Made by a program: the position numbers and the translations under genes | From: Arthrobacter sp. AFG7.2 | Lineage (GTDB): Bacteria > Actinomycetota > Actinomycetes > Actinomycetales > Micrococcaceae | Direction of reading: 5' to 3' | DNA: 64,000 bases | Assembly (NCBI RefSeq): GCF_002892835.1 | Contig: NZ_PJMB01000012.1 | Location: 1 to 64,000 of the forward strand | The notes under the pieces: model-generated | The model's database searches: none | Told to the model about the DNA's origin: nothing | What the model saw: only the letters and a program-made list of their open reading frames with translations | In this document: positions 58,428 to 64,000 of the stretch, piece by piece | Position numbering within the stretch: the first letter of the stretch is position 1 | How the letters are laid out: every line of letters starts with the position of its first letter

Positions 58428-60023
58428 ATGGAACAGCAACCACCGTCTTTCCCCCCGGAAGCGCACGGCACTGACGCGCGCCGCCACAGCACGCAGAGCA
58501 CGTCCCGCCGGCATAACCCGCCTCCTGAGGACCGGGACCCGCTGGACCGGAACCCACGGGACCCGCGCCCGCAGGACCGGCACCCGCAGGACCAGGGCCA
58601 GCAACCGGACAGGGGCGTCCGGACCTGGAACGCGGCCGTCATCCTGGCGGGCGGCGTCGGAGCGCGAATGGGCCTGGACATCCCCAAACAGTTCGTCCCC
58701 ATCGCGGGACGGACCAGCCTGGAACACACCGTGGAGCTCTTTCAGTCCTGCGACCTGGTGGACGAGGTCATCATCATGATGACCCCCGGCTACATACCCA
58801 AAGCCGAGGAACTCCTGCGCAGGAACGGACCAGCCAAGATCACCGGAATCTTCCCCGGCGGAACGGACCGCAGCGAGACGTCCCGCCTGGCCCTGGCCGC
58901 CATCAGGAACAAGGACGCGAACGTCATCTTCCATGACGCCGTCCGCCCGCTGCTGGACGGGGACATCATCGGCGCCTGCATCCGCGCACTGGACGTCTAC
59001 GCCGCCGTCGACACCGCCATTCCCTCAGCCGACACCATCATCGAAGTGGATGATGACAACTTCATCAAAGCGGTGCCCCCGCGGGCAAAACTGCGCAGGG
59101 GCCAGACGCCGCAGGCCTTCCGGATGCCGGTGATCGCGCAGGCGTACGAGCGGGCTGTCCAGGACCCGGACTTCGCCGCCACGGATGACTGTTCGGTGGT
59201 GCTCAAGTACTGCCCGGACGTCCCGATCTTTGTGGTGGACGGGGACGAGGCGAACATCAAGATCACCCAGCCCATCGACATCCACATCGCGGACAAGCTG
59301 TTCCAGCTCCGGCACAAGACAGCGCTTCCCGGCGGTAGCACTGCGGGCCTCCGCGGCTCAACGGCCCTGGTGTTCGGTGCCAGCTCGGGCATCGGCCTGG
59401 AACTCGTCCAGCAGCTGGAAGCCGAGGGTGTCCTGGTGATGGGGCAGAGCCGCACCGGCAACGGCACCTACGTGGAGGACCGGCAGTGCGTGGCCCAGGC
59501 ACTCGCCGAAGCGGCTGCCAGGTACGGCCGCGTGGACCATGTCATCCTCTCCGCGGGTGTCCTCAGCGTGGGCCCGCTCGCCCAGTTGACAGACGAGCAG
59601 CTGCACCACGATGTGGACGTCAACCTCACGGCGGCGTTCATCGTTGCGCAGGAATCGCAGAAATACCTGGCTGAGAGCAAGGGTTCGCTGACGCTCTTCG
59701 CCTCCAGCTCCTACACCCGGGGCAGGGCAAATTACACGGTCTATTCCGCCACCAAGGCCGCCATTGTGAACCTCACGCAGGCGCTCGCGGATGAATGGAG
59801 CGCGGACGGCATCCGGGTGAACTGCATCAGCCCCAGCCGGACGGCCACACCGATGCGGACCCGCGCGTTCGGCGTGGAGGAGGAAGGATCGCTGCTGCCC
59901 GCGGCGGCCGTGGCCGGGGCCAGCCTGCAGGTCCTGGCGTCCGCCATGACCGGCCAGGTGGTGGACGTCCGCCTCCCCTTCACGGACGCGGCGAAGGATC
60001 CGCAGCTGGTGGCGCAGCCATGA
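58428..60023 (+). CDS. Bifunctional cytidylyltransferase / short-chain reductase (CDP-ribitol synthase-like)
   Basis: 531-aa fusion. A 65-residue Pro/Arg/Asp-rich tail (DRDPLDRNPRDPRPQDRHPQ) precedes an IspD-type nucleotidyltransferase (about 68-300; ILAGGVGARMGLDIPKQF, HDAVRPL, GQTPQAFR). The C-terminal SDR domain (about 310-530) has LVFGASSGIGLELV and YSATKAAIVN. The same architecture in Haemophilus Bcs1 reduces ribulose 5-phosphate and makes CDP-ribitol. Supplies activated ribitol to the downstream LicD enzyme by inference. ATG 58428 with GAAAGGACC. Confidence 0.9.
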   Translation: MEQQPPSFPPEAHGTDARRHSTQSTSRRHNPPPEDRDPLDRNPRDPRPQDRHPQDQGQQPDRGVRTWNAAVILAGGVGARMGLDIPKQFVPIAGRTSLEHTVELFQSCDLVDEVIIMMTPGYIPKAEELLRRNGPAKITGIFPGGTDRSETSRLALAAIRNKDANVIFHDAVRPLLDGDIIGACIRALDVYAAVDTAIPSADTIIEVDDDNFIKAVPPRAKLRRGQTPQAFRMPVIAQAYERAVQDPDFAATDDCSVVLKYCPDVPIFVVDGDEANIKITQPIDIHIADKLFQLRHKTALPGGSTAGLRGSTALVFGASSGIGLELVQQLEAEGVLVMGQSRTGNGTYVEDRQCVAQALAEAAARYGRVDHVILSAGVLSVGPLAQLTDEQLHHDVDVNLTAAFIVAQESQKYLAESKGSLTLFASSSYTRGRANYTVYSATKAAIVNLTQALADEWSADGIRVNCISPSRTATPMRTRAFGVEEEGSLLPAAAVAGASLQVLASAMTGQVVDVRLPFTDAAKDPQLVAQP

Positions 60024-61609
60024 GCCAGGACGTGGAGACCCCCACCCACACCCACAGCCTCCGGGCCGACAGGCACTCGCTGACCCTCGTTGGACCGCCC
60101 ATACCGGCCGGCACCACGTTGTCCATCCTGCTGGGGGACAGGCCAATCTGGAGTGTCCATTCCGGTGAGGCCGCCAAACGCGGATCCGGGTACGTCATCG
60201 ACTGGCCGCCGGCCCTGGCCGGCCGGCTGTCCGGGTGGGCCCGGCTCAGCGTGCGGCAGGATGGAAGGCCGTTATGTCCGACGGCGACAGTCGCCTTTGA
60301 TGATTCACCGGACGAGTTCTCGCTCGCGGAGCCGGGCACCGGAATGCCCCAGATCATCAACAAGTGGGGGCGGATCGCGCGGAACTTCGAAGGCCAGCGG
60401 GCGTACCTGATCGACGAGGCGCTGGACGAGGCCTGCAGGCTGGTGAAGTGGATGCGGAGCCGGGACCAGGAATTGTTCGTCACGGGCGGGACCCTGCTGG
60501 GGCCGGTTAGGGACGGGCGGATCATGCCCGGCGACGACGACGTGGACCTGGCCTACCTCAGCAGGCACGAGAACCCGTCGGACATTGTGCTGGAAGGCTT
60601 CGAACTGGAGCGGGCACTGCACGCACGGGGCTACGAAACCGTCCGGCATTCAGCAGGGCACCTTCAGCTGCTCTTTCCGGGCCCGGACGGGACGGACCGG
60701 TTCTACCTGGATATCTTCACCTACTTCATTACCGGGGGTTGGTTCCACGGCACGTTCCATGCCCGCGAGCACTGTGAAAAAGTGCCCGTGTTTCCGCTCC
60801 GGACGCTGATCATCAACGGCCGAAAGCTGCCCGCGCCGGCTGATCCGGAAGCCATGCTGGCCGCAATATATGGTCCGGGCTGGCAGACCCCTGATCCCGC
60901 GTTCCGGTTCGTCACGCCGCCGCCGGCACGCCGCCGGTATGACACGTGGCTGGGCGGCCTCGACTGGGACCGGGAGAACTGGGAGGACCACCACCGGGCG
61001 CAGCTGCGGGGTGAGGGCGGGCACGGCCCCGGCCACACGCCGTCGGACTGGGCGGAGGAACTGGCCCGCCAGCTGCCCCGAAGGTCACGGATCCTGGAGC
61101 TGGGCTGCGGTCTCGGTGCAGACGCGAAGCACTTCGCGGAGCAGGGGCATCATGTGGTGGCTGTGGACTACAGCCGCCCCGCCATTGAGCACCTGCGCGG
61201 GCAACAGGCCGGCCCGGGGTCCCTGGCCTTCCGCCGGGTAAACCTCAACTCGCTTCGGGAGACGGCCCCGCTGGCCGGACTCGTGAAGGAGGATGCAGGT
61301 CCGCTGCATGTGTACGCACGGCTGCTGCTGAACTCGCTCGACTGGCAAGGCCGGGAAAACACGCTGGGGCTGATCCGTCAGCTTTTGCGGATCCAGGGCC
61401 AGGATGCGGCGGCTTACCTGGAAGTCCAGGTGGGCGGGTCTAAAACCCCATTTCCGGACTGCCGCTTTTATGCGGCCATGGATGGCACCGGCTTGAAGGC
61501 CAGCCTCGCAGAACTGGGGCTGGCAGCAGACGATGTTCCACCACAACCAGGGCGCCGGGACAACGGCGCCATTCCCACCCAACGAGTGAAAGTGAGGGCC
61601 CTGCCATGA
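60020..61609 (+). CDS. LicD-domain nucleotidyl/phosphotransferase fused to SAM methyltransferase
   Basis: 529-aa fusion. N-terminal beta-rich part (about 1-110); LicD domain (about 130-300) with FVTGGTLLGPVRDG and PGDDDVDLAYLS; C-terminal class I methyltransferase (about 345-520) with ILELGCGLGADAKHFAEQGH and VAVDYSRPAIEHL. LicD proteins transfer phosphocholine or ribitol phosphate from CDP-activated donors. The ATG overlaps the CDP-ribitol synthase stop (ATGA). Probably adds a phospho-alditol to a glycan and methylates the product. Confidence 0.88.
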   Translation: MSQDVETPTHTHSLRADRHSLTLVGPPIPAGTTLSILLGDRPIWSVHSGEAAKRGSGYVIDWPPALAGRLSGWARLSVRQDGRPLCPTATVAFDDSPDEFSLAEPGTGMPQIINKWGRIARNFEGQRAYLIDEALDEACRLVKWMRSRDQELFVTGGTLLGPVRDGRIMPGDDDVDLAYLSRHENPSDIVLEGFELERALHARGYETVRHSAGHLQLLFPGPDGTDRFYLDIFTYFITGGWFHGTFHAREHCEKVPVFPLRTLIINGRKLPAPADPEAMLAAIYGPGWQTPDPAFRFVTPPPARRRYDTWLGGLDWDRENWEDHHRAQLRGEGGHGPGHTPSDWAEELARQLPRRSRILELGCGLGADAKHFAEQGHHVVAVDYSRPAIEHLRGQQAGPGSLAFRRVNLNSLRETAPLAGLVKEDAGPLHVYARLLLNSLDWQGRENTLGLIRQLLRIQGQDAAAYLEVQVGGSKTPFPDCRFYAAMDGTGLKASLAELGLAADDVPPQPGRRDNGAIPTQRVKVRALP

Positions 61610-61875
61610 ATGATCCCCTGATCGAAGCCATCCACGAGCACGAGCCCCTGAGTGACCCGCTGGAAGAGGTCAACCTGCGGCTGGCCATAGCCGCAACGGA
61701 TATCGCCGAACTTCGCGCCGAGATCGTCCGGCTGGACAGGGACCTGGACGAGTCACGGCGGCTGAACCGGAGAGCCGCGGAGCTGCTGGACCTCGTTTAT
61801 GAGCACCTGGCCGGCAATCCCGGACGCACTGCCATCCAGGATCCGGCCCTGCAGCGGAAAGGGGCAGGCATATGA
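61606..61875 (+). CDS. Small coiled-coil protein (DUF6752-like)
   Basis: 89-aa protein with a long helix (LRLAIAATDIAELRAEIVRLDRDLDESRRLNRRAAELLDL-type heptads). I recall DUF6752 with this look in actinobacterial glycan loci. Overlaps both neighbours by ATGA. May scaffold glycan enzymes. Confidence 0.72.
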   Translation: MNDPLIEAIHEHEPLSDPLEEVNLRLAIAATDIAELRAEIVRLDRDLDESRRLNRRAAELLDLVYEHLAGNPGRTAIQDPALQRKGAGI

Positions 61876-63191
61876 GCGGAATCGACATCATTGGCGCCTT
61901 CGAGAGCACGTACCTTCCCCGGCACGATATGGACATCTTTGAATCCACTGCCCATGACGTGCACTGGAAGAAGGACCTCGAACTGCTGGCCGGTTCCGGT
62001 GTTCGGAGGCTCCGGTACCCGGTGCGGTGGCACCGGGTGGAATCCGAGCAGGGAGTATTCAACTGGGCTGACACGGACAAGGTGCTGAACTACCTCCGCG
62101 ACCATGGGTTCCGGCCCATCGTGGACCTGGTGCACCACACCAGCTACCCCCAGTGGCTGGAAGGCGGATTCGCGGACCCCCGCTTCAGCGCCGCCTACCT
62201 GAGGTACACCGGGGAGTTCGCCCGGCGGTACCCCTGGGTGGAGGAGTACACGCTGTTCAACGAGCCCTTCTCTACCCTGTTCCTCACCGGGCACGAGGCC
62301 ATCTGGCCGCCCTACCAAAAAGGCCTGGACAACTTCGTGGGCCAGATCCTGAACGTGCTGCCCGCCGTCGCGGAAGCGAGCCGCGCCTACGCCGAGATGC
62401 TGCCGGGCGCCAAGCACGTGTGGGTGGACACCTGCGAGCACCACACCGGCGCCGGCGCGGGCGGCAGCGCGTACGCCACCATGGCCAATGAACGCCGGTT
62501 CCTGGTGCTGGACAGCTTCCTGGGCAAGGGTTACGACCCCCAGGGCCCCATGGGTGACATGCTCCGGGAAGCCGGGGGAGAGGCGCTGCAGGACCTGGAG
62601 CCGGGCCGGATCGACGTGCTGGGACTGGACTACTACGCCCATTGCCAGTGGCACTTCGATGACCAGGGCGGCGCGCCCAACACCCCCTACCCGCTGCCCC
62701 TTGCCCAGCAGATCTACCTGTACTGGGACCGTTACCGGCTGCCGTGCCTGCTGACCGAAACCAACGTCCGCGGCCGCACTTCCGACCGTGCCACCTGGTT
62801 CAAGTACGTCCTCGAACAGTGTGAGCGGGCCCGGCAGATGGGCGTGCCCCTCGAAGGACTGTGCTGGTTCCCGGTGATCGACTCCACGGACTGGGACACC
62901 CTCCTGTACCGCAATGACGGACACATCGACCCGGTGGGGGTGTACTGGCTGGACCAGGAATTGGCCCGGCAGCCCTCCGTTATGTCCGAATCCTATGCAA
63001 AAGCCGCCGCCGGCACGCCGTCGAAAGACCTGCCGGCCTTCACGCTCGGCGAGCCCGTGGCCACCTGGCTGCGCGGCTACGAGTCGCAGATGTCCCACTG
63101 GAACTGGATGGAGGCCCCTGACGCGGATCTGGGAAACAGCCTGCCCAACACGCAGACCCGAATGGAATTGAGGATAGTCAATGCAGAGTGA
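61872..63191 (+). CDS. Glycoside hydrolase, family 1-like
   Basis: 439-aa TIM-barrel hydrolase. Acid/base Glu in EYTLFNEPFSTLF; probable nucleophile Glu in CLLTETNVRGRTS. RYPVRWHRVESEQGVFNW and DLVHHTSYPQWLEGG match the GH1/beta-glucosidase-like clan. No signal peptide, so it acts in the cytoplasm, perhaps on a lipid-linked glycan precursor. The start overlaps the coiled-coil gene (ATGA). Confidence 0.85.
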   Translation: MSGIDIIGAFESTYLPRHDMDIFESTAHDVHWKKDLELLAGSGVRRLRYPVRWHRVESEQGVFNWADTDKVLNYLRDHGFRPIVDLVHHTSYPQWLEGGFADPRFSAAYLRYTGEFARRYPWVEEYTLFNEPFSTLFLTGHEAIWPPYQKGLDNFVGQILNVLPAVAEASRAYAEMLPGAKHVWVDTCEHHTGAGAGGSAYATMANERRFLVLDSFLGKGYDPQGPMGDMLREAGGEALQDLEPGRIDVLGLDYYAHCQWHFDDQGGAPNTPYPLPLAQQIYLYWDRYRLPCLLTETNVRGRTSDRATWFKYVLEQCERARQMGVPLEGLCWFPVIDSTDWDTLLYRNDGHIDPVGVYWLDQELARQPSVMSESYAKAAAGTPSKDLPAFTLGEPVATWLRGYESQMSHWNWMEAPDADLGNSLPNTQTRMELRIVNAE

Positions 63192-64000
63192 ACTGATCGT
63201 CTTGTCGCATCTCCGGTGGGACTGGGTATGGCAGCGTCCCCAGCACCTCGTGTCCCGCCTGGGCTCCCGCTGTTCCACCTGGTACGTGGAGGAGCCGCTC
63301 ACGCCCTCGCCTGATTTCACCGGCGGGAACCGGATGAATTCCAGCCGGGTGGACGGTCTGAACCGGGCTTGGCTGGAGATTCCTGAGCAGGGCCACCACG
63401 TGGGATTTTTCGACGACGTCCTGCCGGACTACATTGACCAGCTTCCCGGACTGGTGGGCGAACCCGTGGGCGAACGCGTGGTGTGGATGTACACCCCGCT
63501 GGCCTTGGAACTCGCCCTCGCGCTCAAGCCCACCACGCTTGTCTATGACGTGATGGACGATCTCGCCGCGTTCAAGGACGCCCCGCCCGAGCTGGTGGTG
63601 AGGCAGCGGCAGGCACTGCGCCGGGCCGACGTCGTGTTTGCCGGCGGCCGTTCGCTCCACCGGTCCATGGTGCGGCAGGGCCGCGCGGACACCCTGCTCT
63701 TCCCCAGCGGAGTGGAGCCGGAGCATTACCGGATTCCGACGGCGGAGGCCCGCGTTCCCGGGCAGCGTCCGGTTGCGGGATACGTGGGGGTTCTTGACGA
63801 GCGGCTGGACCTGCAGCTGATCGCCGGCCTGGCACAGGCGCTGCCTGAGTGGGACATCAAAATGTACGGTCCGGTGGCCAAGATTGACCCGGCCAGCCTG
63901 CCGCAGGCACCAAACATCAGCTACGAAGGGTACACCTGTTACGCCGACCTTCCGGATGCGATGACCGGCCTGGATGTAGCGCTTATGCCTTTTGCCCTGA
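63181..64000 (+). CDS. Glycosyltransferase (TuaH-like), partial at window end
   Basis: 273 codons are visible and open at the end. It begins MQSELIVLSHLRWDWVWQRPQHLVSRL, the RP-QHL signature of TuaH-like glycosyltransferases in teichuronic acid and surface-polymer clusters. Later LVYDVMDDLAAF and VAGYVGVLDERLDLQLIAGL match GT-B fold enzymes. Overlaps the hydrolase by 11 bp. The C-terminal donor domain is missing here. Confidence 0.87.
   Translation, partial: MQSELIVLSHLRWDWVWQRPQHLVSRLGSRCSTWYVEEPLTPSPDFTGGNRMNSSRVDGLNRAWLEIPEQGHHVGFFDDVLPDYIDQLPGLVGEPVGERVVWMYTPLALELALALKPTTLVYDVMDDLAAFKDAPPELVVRQRQALRRADVVFAGGRSLHRSMVRQGRADTLLFPSGVEPEHYRIPTAEARVPGQRPVAGYVGVLDERLDLQLIAGLAQALPEWDIKMYGPVAKIDPASLPQAPNISYEGYTCYADLPDAMTGLDVALMPFAL

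Overview
The window is a high-GC (about two thirds G+C) actinobacterial chromosome segment. The gene families point to Arthrobacter, Pseudarthrobacter or a close relative in the Micrococcaceae: DUF6480, DUF6153 and DUF2243 proteins, ANTAR regulators, PaaZ, PaaK and PaaI, an actinobacterial sortase with a CHRD protein, and a DinB2-like polymerase. The species is inferred from gene content, not proven. I see no rRNA, tRNA, CRISPR array, insertion sequence or prophage. No stretch over 300 bases lacks a gene. The longest gaps (40671-40965, 57184-57475, 47037-47302, 35284-35544) hold an operator, a 5' hairpin, a dispersed palindrome and a tandem repeat array.

Layout. 1-2.8 kb: a DinB2-like Y-family polymerase with a substituted steric gate, CsbD, an SRPBCC protein and a pentapeptide protein. 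2.9-18.1 kb: a split phenylacetate/beta-oxidation region with thiolase, enoyl-CoA hydratase and hydroxyacyl-CoA dehydrogenase; a hotdog thioesterase and paaZ; and TetR, paaK and paaI. Four matching TetR-type operators tie these blocks together. Genes for a SGNH hydrolase, a Tyr phosphatase, a surface serine protease and HtrA lie between them. 18.2-21.9 kb: pta and ackA (acetyl-CoA to acetate). 22-31.9 kb: sulfide:quinone oxidoreductase, a large adenylation-carrier-acyltransferase membrane fusion under a candidate iron box, oligopeptidase B, Hsp20, NAD(P)HX dehydratase and a histidine phosphatase. 32.1-35.3 kb: two LytR-CpsA-Psr proteins and a low-molecular-weight Tyr phosphatase (cell-wall glycopolymers). 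35.5-36.8 kb: an FAD monooxygenase flanked by inverted 32-bp-period repeat arrays. 36.9-40.8 kb: a copper operon behind a CsoR-type palindrome. 41-48 kb: ANTAR regulators, a sortase/CHRD/lipoprotein operon and NhaA. 48-55.4 kb: alcohol dehydrogenase operon, DUF2243, manganese catalase, cytochrome oxidase subunits I and II, and a nitrilase-family amidase. 55.5-57.2 kb: a tightly overlapping ANTAR operon with small unknown proteins. 57.5-64 kb: a phosphodiesterase, then a translationally coupled glycopolymer cluster: a CDP-ribitol-type synthase (IspD+SDR), a LicD-methyltransferase fusion, a coiled-coil protein, a GH1-like hydrolase and a glycosyltransferase cut by the window end.

The most notable items are: (i) the 32-bp-period arrays at three loci; (ii) a dispersed palindromic element at three intergenic loci; (iii) the adenylation-carrier-AT3 fusion under a candidate iron box; (iv) the CDP-ribitol synthase/LicD-methyltransferase pairing, which resembles the mammalian ISPD-fukutin system; (v) the polymerase with Ile at the steric-gate position; and (vi) the shared PaaR-like operators.
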